A stretch of 64,000 nt of DNA from Chloroflexota bacterium (lineage in GTDB: Bacteria; Chloroflexota; Anaerolineae; UBA7937; B3-Chlor). The notes under the pieces are model-generated. The model worked only from the letters and a program-made list of their open reading frames with translations, did no database searches and was not told the DNA's origin. Below, piece after piece: positions 42,373 to 51,243 of this stretch. The position numbers and the translations under genes were made by a program. The DNA lies in the NCBI GenBank assembly GCA_030603665.1, contig JAUVXJ010000006.1, positions 124,001-188,000 on the forward strand, in the 5' to 3' direction. Positions within the stretch are counted from its first letter, which is position 1; each line of letters begins with the position of its first letter.

Positions 42373-43131
42373 TCACACCTCGTTGGGGAGATCTATGAAC
42401 TCCACCTCCGCCTCGAAGCGGTCCCTGATCACGTCACCCAAGGCCAGCACGCCCAACTTCTCCGTGTTGTAGTGACCGCCAGCTATGAAGCTGATGTTTG
42501 CCTCGCGGAACAGCTCCCGGTTCCACTCGTGGGGCTCGCCGGTGATGTAGAGGTCCACCTTATCCCGGATCAACCCCTCCATGTCGGCCGGCAGGGGAGC
42601 GCCCTTGCCGCTCACGGCCACCACCCGCCGCACCTCCGCTGGCCCGAAGAGATAGCTGGCGCGGAGCTGGCCGAACATCCGCTGGCACTCAGCCTCCAGG
42701 TGATCCAACGCCACCGGGGTTTCGAACTCCCCGTACCATCCCCAACCGCCTTCGCCGTAGGGTACCGTGGGCGAAGCGCCCAGACCCTTGATGATCAGGG
42801 CGTTGTGTCCGACCTCGGGGTGGCTGTCCAGGAGGTAATGGTAGCCGATCAGGGAAAGCTCATGCTGGAAGAGGAAGCGCAGCCGCTGGGTAAAGATGGT
42901 ATCCAGGAGTTGTCCCGGGGGCATGTTCATGCCGTGGTGCACCAGGAGGGCATCAGCTTTGCGGGCCACGGCCTCCTCGAAGAGGCGCAGGCTGGCGCTG
43001 ACGCCGGTGGCGAGGAGCTTGACTTCCTCTCTGCCTCTCACCTGCAGGCCGTTGGGCATGTAGGAGTCCTTGTCCCCCACATCGCCCATGAAGTCATCAA
43101 GGAAGGCCATCAGATCGTCCAGAGTAACCAT
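42373..43131 (-). CDS. Nif3-like dinuclear metal centre protein (YbgI/DUF34 family)
   Basis: The 252-residue Nif3 family protein has NGLQVRG near the start, LLVHHGM (metal-binding HHG), LDSHPEVGHNAL, and ITGEPHEWNREL, GGHYNTEKLG toward the C-terminus, matching the conserved two-metal site of the hexameric YbgI/DUF34 family. Length is normal for the short form. Its biochemical role is not settled; it has been called GTP cyclohydrolase I type 2, but that is uncertain. GGAG precedes the ATG. Two partial copies of this gene lie at 36562-36640 and 42051-42111. Confidence 0.88.
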   Translation of the reverse strand: MVTLDDLMAFLDDFMGDVGDKDSYMPNGLQVRGREEVKLLATGVSASLRLFEEAVARKADALLVHHGMNMPPGQLLDTIFTQRLRFLFQHELSLIGYHYLLDSHPEVGHNALIIKGLGASPTVPYGEGGWGWYGEFETPVALDHLEAECQRMFGQLRASYLFGPAEVRRVVAVSGKGAPLPADMEGLIRDKVDLYITGEPHEWNRELFREANISFIAGGHYNTEKLGVLALGDVIRDRFEAEVEFIDLPNEV

Positions 43132-43319
43132 GGAGTCCTCCTGAGCTCTTGTGGCTCAACGCTCTATGTTCGCCATCTCGATGCGCGCTGCCGTCGTGCG
43201 ACGAGCGTCCTCCTCACGCACCGCTGCGTACCCCGACTGCTCAAACCTAGATCTAAGGGCACCGACCCTAGTCACCCGGCACCGATCAGCGCCACCGCAG
43301 CAGGCTAGCCTGCGAGCTT

Positions 43320-46300
43320 CTATCGCCCGGGAGGACTAAGATCAATCGTGGCGTTGTTCACGAACTCCCGAATCTCCTCTTCACTGAAGCGTGCCGCAAG
43401 GAACTCTAGAAGCTCCTGCTGTCGCGGCTGGCCGATCACAGAGCGGTAGGCTACGAGAGATCTCTTCAGCTGTTCGAGTCGCCCGACCTCGCGGCTCAAA
43501 GGGAACACAGGTATTCTTCGCTCGATGGTAAGTGCTTCCTGAGTGGGATCGTCTGGCCGATAGATCCAAAACGGCACCAAGTCATTGGCATCGGTCGGGC
43601 GGTCCTCAATTGCCCGGTCGAAGAGCTGCTGCCAAGGATCGACCTGAGTCCCGCCTGTCTCGACCACGGAGAGCCCATATCCCAGAGCCAGATTTCGACG
43701 GATGACGTGCCCCTTGTAACGGTGAATCCGTCCCTCACGCTGCTCGAGATCGACCGGGTTCGAGGGCAGATTCCAGTGAACAACCCGGTGGCAGTACTGG
43801 TGGAAGTCCAGTCCTTCCTGGCCGATCGAAGTGGTAGCTAGCACAAAAGGACGGAAGGGGGAATTGAAGGCGATTCGAACATCGACATCGCGAGTTCCTT
43901 CGTCATAGTCGAGTGCCTTCTCAGTCCCAAAGCGCAACGCGTACCGACAACGAAGCCCCCTCTTCTCCAGGGCTGGCGCGCTCTCATCTTGCAGGACAAT
44001 CTCGTCGAACCGCAAGGTAGGCGCCCTCAGAGAGAGCGCTTTGTGCACCGTTTCACTCAACTTGTCGGCGGTCTCAGCCGCATCGTGGCCCACCAATCCC
44101 AATGATTCATGGAGCACGTGATAGTATTCATCCATCACAGCCTGGAGATTGCCATCCAAACAGTAGCGAAGCACCTTCTGCCAATAGGCACCTTCTGGAT
44201 AGAGGCTCCGCAACAGCGAGATGACCTGGGGCTGATTGAACAGTGTTCGGAAGCCTAAGCTAACCTTTGCTGCAGATTGGAGGAAGGCCGTCCACTCTGG
44301 AGACACTATCCGCAGTAGAGCCCGCAAGGAAGCTACCGCAGGGCTACTTAGGGCGACATATGTCAGAATATCCACTAGGTTGGATGGGGGCCGACCAAGG
44401 GAGGTCGGCGCGCGGAAGAACTGAGCGAACCCGTCCGCGTGTTCGGCGAACCTAGTTTCTCCCCCTTCATCATCCCTGTGGTCCGAGTCCGCTTCCAGCA
44501 GCCTACTCCATGCTTGCTCTCCTTCCTGGTCGCAGAGCCACCTTCCCACAGTCTTCTTGTTATGATAGCTGTCCAGCACTGCCATCGACGCCCAGTACCA
44601 GAGCTCGTCCTCGGGGCCGCTGTCCACAACATCCATGGAAGCTGTCGCCTGGTTGAGCAGTTCTTCGATGCGGCCCCTACAGGCATCGAAGACCGCCTTG
44701 CTCGAGGGAGGGGTGGTGGTCGTTAGGCCCTTCGCAATGCTAAGTGGATCGACCTCTCGCGCCAGAGTCAAGCATGGGTATGTCAGACAGAACACCGGCA
44801 TACCGGTCAGGCGGCCCCGGCTGCGCGCAAAGTTCAGAAGGGGCCTGCGTTTCTCGGTGAGCTCAGAGTAGCTGAAGTCTCTCTCCTCGTCGCTCAGCAT
44901 GCGCCGCTCAACCTCATAGCTGAGGAGCATGGCAATGGTCTTGGGCACCAGCCTCCACGCAGAGAAGACCAACGTTTTGGTGCAGCCTGCTGCCTCGATA
45001 CCCCGAAACGGACCATCAGGCTGATAATAAGGCAGAGACGGTGGCATCCAGAGAAGCTGCCAGTTTCCGCTCTCTAGGGAGTCTCGCCAGAGCGAGCGTA
45101 GGCGGGCGTTGCCAGGATCGATGGCCTGATACGCGTCGACTGTCTCCCAACGGAGGAAGCTATGTTCGCCCATCTTCAATAGCGTCGCAAGCTCTGGCCC
45201 TTCAGGTGTTGACAGGGCAGCTTCAAGGCTCTTCTTGAGCTTGTATTCTTCCATCAGGTTGAGAGGGTAAGCCGAGGATTTCCAGTACTCAACCTGGTCC
45301 CCCGCGTCGAGGGCCCCCGCAATTCGGTCCAGATGGATGAACCCTGCCAGGTCGGTCGGATGAACCTGATCCTGGGCGACTATGCTCTCTGAGAGCATAC
45401 CTTTGCGATCCGTCGAGGCTGCCAGACGTTCCGTGCGCACCATGACCCGGCGCAGCACACTCTCGATCGTCTCCTTGGGCTCTCGCAGCTCCTCGCGCCC
45501 ACTGCTGTCCAGGTGCAACATGGCCCTGCCGTAGCGCCCAATGGCTGATACCAGGTCGCCCAAATCCTCTGGCTGATTCCTCAATAGGAACTCCACCGTG
45601 TCGTAGAAGTCTTCATAGTGATCTTCTCCTCGTTCCTCCTGGAGTGTGTACATCTTGTAGGGTGTGGCCGAAAGCAGGAGCACTTTCACATCCGGGAACG
45701 CGAATAACTCTCGCGCCAGGAGTGCTGTGTCTCCCTCCGTGCCTAGGAGGTACTTGAAGCGCTGGAACTCATCAAGGATGACCAAATCCGGTTCCAGAGC
45801 GGAGAGGCATGACCGGGCCAGCAGCCGCCTTAAGTCTCCGATCCAGCGGTTGCGCTCTGACCGCATCTCCCACGTCAGATGCTTCCGCCGAGGGCCAATG
45901 AGCTCGGCTACAGCATCGTAGCGGGCCCGAAGCTGAGGAACCTCGTCCAGCGCGCTGAAGAAGGCCTGCTTGAGCTCCTCATCCAGAGCAGGGGCCACTT
46001 CCCGCCCGAACCAGGTCAGATACGACCTCCATCTATCCGGCCTGACGTCTCCGCGAAGGATGTTCTTCAGACTCCCCAGACGAACATCCCAGTACTCTCG
46101 CAACAACGAGTAGAGCACTGCCCGCTCCCGTTGCCACCCACTGCGCGACCGAAGGTGGAATGAGGTAGCAGGCGTCAGGGAAACGAAGTTGAGTCTGTTG
46201 CCCCGGAGCTCCTGCAGCGTGATGGGAAGAAGTGTAGCGCGCGAGGCGAACTGGAAGTGCCGATCGGCGGTGATGTTAAGGCGGTCGATATTCTGCTGGG

Positions 46301-46559
46301 CGATGGCCAGATTGGAGCAGATATAGACAACGTCGATGCGAGGTACGCTATCCCACAGATGATCCACAGCCTTGGCAATCACACCGCGGGCTACCAAGGT
46401 CTTGCCAAGCCCAACCTCGTCAGCAATCAGGAAGCGCGAAACGGAATCGGCATCAGTGTAGAGCCTTTGGAAGATGTAATCCACCGTGTCCCGCTGGAAA
46501 TCCTTCAGACCGCGGAGAACCTCTTCCACGTTGGGTCGCCTGGAGCCCTCTAGCGTCAT
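43320..46559 (-). CDS. SNF2/DEAD-like helicase of a DUF6361-PLD-helicase operon
   Basis: The 1079-residue superfamily 2 helicase has Walker A IADEVGLGKTLVARG (residues about 45-59), a DE-box variant VILDEFQRFKY (near 290), motif III LLSATPYKMYT, and C-terminal helicase motifs TSIGQEGLDFHQYCH and DLEQREGRIHRYKG (motifs V-VI, near 895-945). Between the two RecA-like lobes lies a long insertion of ~500 residues with no recognised domain. Such nucleic-acid helicases with PLD partners are typical of phage-defence modules. The start overlaps the PLD stop (ATGA), and the gene is last in a three-gene coupled operon on the minus strand. Confidence 0.85.
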   Translation of the reverse strand: MTLEGSRRPNVEEVLRGLKDFQRDTVDYIFQRLYTDADSVSRFLIADEVGLGKTLVARGVIAKAVDHLWDSVPRIDVVYICSNLAIAQQNIDRLNITADRHFQFASRATLLPITLQELRGNRLNFVSLTPATSFHLRSRSGWQRERAVLYSLLREYWDVRLGSLKNILRGDVRPDRWRSYLTWFGREVAPALDEELKQAFFSALDEVPQLRARYDAVAELIGPRRKHLTWEMRSERNRWIGDLRRLLARSCLSALEPDLVILDEFQRFKYLLGTEGDTALLARELFAFPDVKVLLLSATPYKMYTLQEERGEDHYEDFYDTVEFLLRNQPEDLGDLVSAIGRYGRAMLHLDSSGREELREPKETIESVLRRVMVRTERLAASTDRKGMLSESIVAQDQVHPTDLAGFIHLDRIAGALDAGDQVEYWKSSAYPLNLMEEYKLKKSLEAALSTPEGPELATLLKMGEHSFLRWETVDAYQAIDPGNARLRSLWRDSLESGNWQLLWMPPSLPYYQPDGPFRGIEAAGCTKTLVFSAWRLVPKTIAMLLSYEVERRMLSDEERDFSYSELTEKRRPLLNFARSRGRLTGMPVFCLTYPCLTLAREVDPLSIAKGLTTTTPPSSKAVFDACRGRIEELLNQATASMDVVDSGPEDELWYWASMAVLDSYHNKKTVGRWLCDQEGEQAWSRLLEADSDHRDDEGGETRFAEHADGFAQFFRAPTSLGRPPSNLVDILTYVALSSPAVASLRALLRIVSPEWTAFLQSAAKVSLGFRTLFNQPQVISLLRSLYPEGAYWQKVLRYCLDGNLQAVMDEYYHVLHESLGLVGHDAAETADKLSETVHKALSLRAPTLRFDEIVLQDESAPALEKRGLRCRYALRFGTEKALDYDEGTRDVDVRIAFNSPFRPFVLATTSIGQEGLDFHQYCHRVVHWNLPSNPVDLEQREGRIHRYKGHVIRRNLALGYGLSVVETGGTQVDPWQQLFDRAIEDRPTDANDLVPFWIYRPDDPTQEALTIERRIPVFPLSREVGRLEQLKRSLVAYRSVIGQPRQQELLEFLAARFSEEEIREFVNNATIDLSPPGR

Positions 46560-48418
46560 GCTATATCACTCCTTGTTTGGGTGACCGCCTCCCAGAAGGG
46601 CTCGAATCCCTCCGGCAGGACTTCGCGCCCTTCTGGCGTGCGTCGCAGTCCCTCGACCAGATCAGCGATGCGGTCGATCTTCTCTGGTGAGCGACTGAGG
46701 GCGCGCATCAACATTTCGAGTAGTGGCATGCCGCTGCTGCCCCATGCCCGATCCCAGGAAGCCCCTGTGCCGTCCACAATCCAATGGATCAGGTTGGCAT
46801 CCTCAGGTGACAGGATCAACCACAGATACCGCAGGAACTGCTCACGCTCGGAGATGATTGCACTGAACAGACGATCACTCCGCCCCTGAGGGATGCCCGA
46901 AATGGGCAGGTTGAGCACAAAGCGGAGCGCATGTCTGTGGTCTTCCACTCGGGCGCTGACCTCAAACGCGATGAAGGAGGTGAGAGCCAGGATAGTGACC
47001 TTGGGGAAGGTCAGCGCCGTGGCCCGGGATGTGTGCTCGATGGGAATGCGTTGCTCGGGATGCAGTGTCACTGGCCAGCAAGCAATCGAGTAGTCGCCCT
47101 GAGGCGGATTGGGCCGGGTATGGTTGCTGTACAACACGAGGTCGAACCGCTCGGCGTCCTGTTCTGCGACGTCCAATCGTAGCTTCAGATCCACAAGCCA
47201 ATCGCGAACTCTATCCGCCACCGCCTCCACCTGTTTCTGCTTCTCATCAACCTCGACCTTTCCACTTGGCCTGTAGGCGCGAAGCAGCGAGAGGATTGCA
47301 CGATCGTCCCCCTCCTCACCAAGGACCTTGTCTATCCCGATCTTGCTCTTGCGCCCTTGCAGCTCGATCATGAACTCCACATTCTTGCGCCGGAAGGCGG
47401 CGTTAGTCGCATTGGCTGAACCTACCAGCCATGTCGCATTCCAACCCGCCTCCTTGACGAAGAGCTTGGCGTGCAATCCTGAAGGATCGGGGCTGGCTCC
47501 AGGGACTTCCTCTCCTAGGCCCACTGTCGTGTCCATGTCTGGCTCTACAGCTTCGGGGTCGTCGAGCACGTATAGCCGCTCAAAGCGGTCCAAGGTCTTG
47601 GGCTTCAGCGCGTCAATGCTCTCAGCACGTGACAGCATGACGTGTCTCTCGCCTTGCTCCGTCAACTGCCTCAGCAGTCGATCACTCAGAAACGGGGAGA
47701 CCACTAGCATGCGATCACATCTTCGGTCAAGGCGTAGCTTCGGGCAGCCTGGGATTCCCAGCGGGTAGAACGCCAGATCGTCTCGGAATGGCCATGGTAC
47801 TCGAAAAGCCACCCTCCGGACTTCGTCCTGCAGCAGTGCGATGTCCGCAGCGATCCGCGGCTCCACCGGATGGACGGCAAGCTCCGGCAGCTGCTGTACG
47901 AAATTGCCAAGAGGGTTGTTGCGGCCGTAAGCCCGCTGGCGGTGAGTCGCCAGATGGCCCTCAAGTCTCAGCATGAGATCCCAGGACTTGTCAAACGTAA
48001 GATTGCGGCTGAGACTCAGAAGACGATAGAGAGGTGGGTGTTCTTCCGCTTCGGCCACGTAGCGCAGCAGCCAAACCTTGGGATGGAAGACCCCGCCCCG
48101 TGGTGCCTGCACCTCGACGATGCTCTTCTCAAGAAAGCTGTACAGGTAGTTGTCTGGAGGTGGGATGGCGATGCGCCCAGCCTGGCAGAAGATGGAAAGC
48201 CGATCCGCGTGGCGGCGCACGCCCTCCAACAGCACGACGGGGTCGTTCAGCGCCGATTCGGAATCCGAGACTTCCAGCAGCGCCAGTGAGAGCGAGGCAA
48301 CAAGTAGGGTGAGCAGATCCAACGTGAAGGTGGTAGCAATCCCCCGGTCAAACTGGTAGCCTTCCGGGGGACGGAGGGCATCCAGGAACAACTCCCTCTG
48401 ATCTGGCGCCAGCATCAT
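46556..48418 (-). CDS. phospholipase D-like nuclease of the same operon
   Basis: The 620-residue protein has one clear HKD motif, SGLHAKLFVKE (H-x-K), followed by the serine-rich WLVGSANATNAAF, near residues 310-340. A second, N-terminal HPKVW region (VFHPKVWLL, near 105) with SLSRNLTFDKSWD downstream resembles the other half-site. Bacterial PLD-type proteins beside helicases are usually nucleases. ATG 48418 has GGGGGAG directly upstream and overlaps the DUF6361 stop; the frame extends upstream as TTG/ATG starts inside that gene, which are unlikely. Stop and helicase start overlap, so all three proteins should be made together. Confidence 0.82.
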   Translation of the reverse strand: MMLAPDQRELFLDALRPPEGYQFDRGIATTFTLDLLTLLVASLSLALLEVSDSESALNDPVVLLEGVRRHADRLSIFCQAGRIAIPPPDNYLYSFLEKSIVEVQAPRGGVFHPKVWLLRYVAEAEEHPPLYRLLSLSRNLTFDKSWDLMLRLEGHLATHRQRAYGRNNPLGNFVQQLPELAVHPVEPRIAADIALLQDEVRRVAFRVPWPFRDDLAFYPLGIPGCPKLRLDRRCDRMLVVSPFLSDRLLRQLTEQGERHVMLSRAESIDALKPKTLDRFERLYVLDDPEAVEPDMDTTVGLGEEVPGASPDPSGLHAKLFVKEAGWNATWLVGSANATNAAFRRKNVEFMIELQGRKSKIGIDKVLGEEGDDRAILSLLRAYRPSGKVEVDEKQKQVEAVADRVRDWLVDLKLRLDVAEQDAERFDLVLYSNHTRPNPPQGDYSIACWPVTLHPEQRIPIEHTSRATALTFPKVTILALTSFIAFEVSARVEDHRHALRFVLNLPISGIPQGRSDRLFSAIISEREQFLRYLWLILSPEDANLIHWIVDGTGASWDRAWGSSGMPLLEMLMRALSRSPEKIDRIADLVEGLRRTPEGREVLPEGFEPFWEAVTQTRSDIA

Positions 48419-49638
48419 CTCCCCCTCTGCGAAGTGGTGAGCCCGCCAAGTATGTCGTTGGTGATCCGGCGGGCAATGGACCAGCGATACCCCAGCTGCG
48501 CTATTCCGGCTGCCCCGCTCCACATCTCCAGGTGCCGCTCATTCTCCAGGCGGGAGCGACCCCGCTTGAGCCAGACTTCACGATTGCGTATCAGAGCCCT
48601 TGCTGCCGCGCTGCTGGCAAGATTCTGCGGTCCTCCATCCGCAAGCGATAGCTCCAGCCAATCGCTCACAAAGCGTTGTGTGGGAACTGCAATGTGCCCG
48701 TGGTCCATCACCAGCTGCCAGAATTTGTGGCGATTCCAGGCAGTGAGCTGTGCAGACCTGGCCGTCAACCCCTCTCTCCAGGCGTCCAGACTGGCCTCGT
48801 ACTCCTCGATGCGGTCCCGTCGCTCGCTGAGTTCGGCCAACATCAGGTTGTAGAGGACCACCACCCCGCGCATCGCTTCAGAGAAGTTGCGCGCATGGGT
48901 GATCCAACCTTGCTGGGTCGAGGGAAACAGTGCCAACTGCGGATGTTGCCATATGAACTCCACATCCTCCACCGGCTCGCAGCGGTCGAGCAGGGTTGCG
49001 AGCAGGCTGTCGTGACAGGACAGCATCACCCTCCTCCGCAGGTATGCCGCCTCTTCGTCTGCGATCTGAAAACCGGCCTGATCCGGGAAACCGTCCGGCA
49101 TCGTGGGCAGACCAGGGCCCCAGTTCGCACCCCCCCATCCCTCTACTGGCTCCCCGTCGTCAGTCAATTGCCGATCGCGATGCCGCTTGTAGAAGTGGTC
49201 AAGCCAGCGGTGGTACTGACCCTGGGAGCCCGAATACCGCAGGATGCCCCAACTGCGCAGGCCGTTCCAGTAGATACTGGCAGGGAAGCGCTGCAAGCTG
49301 GCCCCAGAAACGCTTCCGATGACACCGTCACTCTCCCCGGCTGCCTGCAGCGTCTTCATGAGCTTGACCTCGTCCGACCGCAGTCGCGCGGCGACCTTGT
49401 GAGATGGAACTCTGCGCTCCTCGTACTTGCGATAGAGCCAGGGCACGAAGAGGTAGTATCGCGCCCGTGTTTGAAGAGTGCTGGTGCCTGGGAAGAATAG
49501 GTCGGCGAAGGCATCGCGTATGGAACCCAGCCCCAGCTCATCGCGGGTGTCGCGCTGCTTGAAGAGCGCGACCACCTCCATCATCTTGCGCCGGTCTTCC
49601 TCAGAGAAGTCGATCCAGGCGATGGATGATTGCAGCAT
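48415..49638 (-). CDS. DUF6361 protein, first gene of the defence-like operon
   Basis: The 407-residue protein shows SIAWIDFSEEDRRKMM, DELGLGSIRDAF and LFFPGTSTLQTRARYY, the N-terminal signature that I recognise as DUF6361. No catalytic motif is obvious, and the C-terminal half is helical and uncharacterised. GGAGGT lies at good spacing before ATG 49638. The stop overlaps the PLD start. The combination with PLD and helicase genes suggests a fixed three-part defence system; the name that comes to mind is Azaca, from memory only and not verified. Confidence 0.78.
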   Translation of the reverse strand: MLQSSIAWIDFSEEDRRKMMEVVALFKQRDTRDELGLGSIRDAFADLFFPGTSTLQTRARYYLFVPWLYRKYEERRVPSHKVAARLRSDEVKLMKTLQAAGESDGVIGSVSGASLQRFPASIYWNGLRSWGILRYSGSQGQYHRWLDHFYKRHRDRQLTDDGEPVEGWGGANWGPGLPTMPDGFPDQAGFQIADEEAAYLRRRVMLSCHDSLLATLLDRCEPVEDVEFIWQHPQLALFPSTQQGWITHARNFSEAMRGVVVLYNLMLAELSERRDRIEEYEASLDAWREGLTARSAQLTAWNRHKFWQLVMDHGHIAVPTQRFVSDWLELSLADGGPQNLASSAAARALIRNREVWLKRGRSRLENERHLEMWSGAAGIAQLGYRWSIARRITNDILGGLTTSQRGR

Positions 49639-49740
49639 CGTCGTTACCTCCGCTCTTCTGGGGACTCACTCAACGGCTACGTACCCCAGCCTCCCCCGGG
49701 TCTGGTTGGGACCCTGCTCTCCATCGTATGGCCACCAAAG

Positions 49741-50030
49741 CCCTAGAAGGGGATCTCTTCCTCCTTGCTGGCTTCCTGGGAGGACTCCCTTGCGCCTGCG
49801 CGTACCTGCGTCCCAAACATGGTGGCGTATCCCGTCCAGCCATCTGCGGAGAGGGGTTCGCTCTCCACAGCGTCGAGAAAGCCATGGATATCCCCGTCCA
49901 TCCAGTCGGCGTGGTGGAGGGCAAGGCCTCCAACGTCTTGGGCGGTACGGGAGAGCCCCGTTCCAAGGCCCCTTCGTGGGCAATGAGCCTCCCCTCATCG
50001 CTGAGATCCAGAACCGAGCCCAGTCCCTGA
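49741..50030 (-). pseudogene. yhaM 3'-end copy with frameshift and internal deletion
   Basis: This DNA matches the 3' third of the yhaM-like gene (51243-51620), from its stop codon inward. ERGSPV-PKTLEAL is still readable on the minus strand before a frameshift. About 105 bases present in the intact gene are missing near 49980. There is no start or metal-site region. It lies between the DUF6361 and mrr genes; 49639-49740 contains only the DUF6361 ribosome site and no recognised feature. Confidence 0.85.
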
Positions 50031-50065
50031 TGCCATGGCGGGATCGCCCTGCCCTTGCCATTGCG

Positions 50066-50971
50066 TCACCACTCACCCTCGAAATAGTCCAGATCGATGG
50101 CTCTCACGACGTAGGTTTCCACTTCACTCACCCCCACACCGTGGTCAATCATCAACTCCGCCAGTTCTTCGCCGTCGATCAGCACGATCCTCCTGTCAAG
50201 CCTCTCCGCGAAGTCCCTTGCACCGGGAGAGAAGCGTGACGTGGTGATCAGAACGCCTTTCCTTGCTTTCTCGCCTTGAAGGCTCCCCGCGAAACCTTGC
50301 ACAACGGGTCTTCCAACAGGGTCTTTCCACCGTTTCGCCTGAACATAGACCGCATCCAGGCCGAGTTTGTCTTCCTTGATAATGCCATCGATTCCACCGT
50401 CGCTGCTGCCACCCACCGCCCGCCCGGCGTCTGACCTGGAGCCACCGTACCCCATTGCGACTAGGAGGTCTACGACGAGCTTCTCGAAAAACCCGGGGTC
50501 ACGAGCCAGCACCTGGTCGAGCAATTCATGCGCCAGTTGGCTTCTCAGCGTCTTGTAGCTCGACTCGAGAAGCTCTTGTGGTGTCAGTTCGCCCTCCCCC
50601 TCATCTTCCTCCTCATCGGGCCTCTTCCTGGGGGTACGGAACTCCACGAACTCCGGGAAGCGGTCCAGGAACTTGATGCTCATTTCCGAGGGCTCTTCCT
50701 CCAGCACCTCAACACCGCGCTGCGTGATCCGGAATTTCCCCCGGCCTGTGTACTCAAGCAGCCCCGCCTTCTTCAAATACGTACGTGCCCATCCGATCCT
50801 GTTGTTGAACTTCGGCTGGCTGCCACTGGCGAGCGGTTCCTTTCTCTCATCGTCCGACAGGTCGAATTGAGAGGCCAACGCTTCTGTGGTCTCACTCAGG
50901 CTGTGCTCTCGCTGGTCAGCGGCAAGGGTCAGAAGCGGAAGCATGAGAGTCTGAAAACCGGGAATGCTCAT
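50066..50971 (-). CDS. mrr: Mrr-type restriction endonuclease
   Basis: The 301-residue protein matches E. coli Mrr in both domains. The N-terminal winged helix spans SIPGFQTLMLPLL through WARTYLKKAGLLEYTGRGKF. The C-terminal Mrr_cat domain has LLVAMGYGGSRSDAGR, GGSSDGGIDGII and the nuclease core VYVQAKRWK (D ... Q-x-K, a PD-(D/E)xK variant). Mrr cleaves DNA carrying certain methylated bases. ATG 50971 has GGAGGT seven bases upstream; the frame continues left but the Mrr homology starts here. It has its own consensus promoter (51106-51134) and is flanked by the intact yhaM gene and a broken yhaM 3' copy. Confidence 0.92.
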   Translation of the reverse strand: MSIPGFQTLMLPLLTLAADQREHSLSETTEALASQFDLSDDERKEPLASGSQPKFNNRIGWARTYLKKAGLLEYTGRGKFRITQRGVEVLEEEPSEMSIKFLDRFPEFVEFRTPRKRPDEEEDEGEGELTPQELLESSYKTLRSQLAHELLDQVLARDPGFFEKLVVDLLVAMGYGGSRSDAGRAVGGSSDGGIDGIIKEDKLGLDAVYVQAKRWKDPVGRPVVQGFAGSLQGEKARKGVLITTSRFSPGARDFAERLDRRIVLIDGEELAELMIDHGVGVSEVETYVVRAIDLDYFEGEW

Positions 50972-51105
50972 GTACCGACCTCCCATCGGGATTGGCCCAA
51001 TGAATGTCGCAGGGCCTGTTCGCAAGACAAGAAGGACTCGCGTTGGGTACAAGGCTGTGCGAAGAGGAGGCGATGTTGTGGCGCCGCCGAGCACCCCAAT
51101 GCTCC

Positions 51106-51134
51106 ATTATAGACCAATTCATGATGCCTGTCAA
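51106..51134 (-). promoter_or_regulatory. sigma-70 promoter of mrr
   Basis: On the minus strand TTGACA (51134-51129) and TATAAT (51111-51106) are both perfect and 17 bases apart. Transcription would start about 130 bases before the mrr start codon. The surrounding 42 bases match the addB promoter region at 33 positions. Confidence 0.8.
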
Positions 51135-51145
51135 TACGACGTGCG

Positions 51146-51194
51146 TCCTTCGATACGGCCTGAAGCCTGCTCAGCATACAGCTCAGGATGCACT
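51146..51194. repeat. dispersed intergenic repeat, copy 1
   Basis: TCCTTCGATACGGCC ... CTCAGCATACAGCTCAGGATG recurs in the 59.19-59.56 kb spacer, for example CTCAGCATGCAGCTCAGGATG at 59531-59551, with one difference in 21 bases. It is a short non-coding repeat of unknown role. Confidence 0.6.
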
Positions 51195-51243
51195 CTGCCC
51201 GGTCTGGCCGCGAGCTTGCTCCGGAGCGCACAGTCAAGCAACC

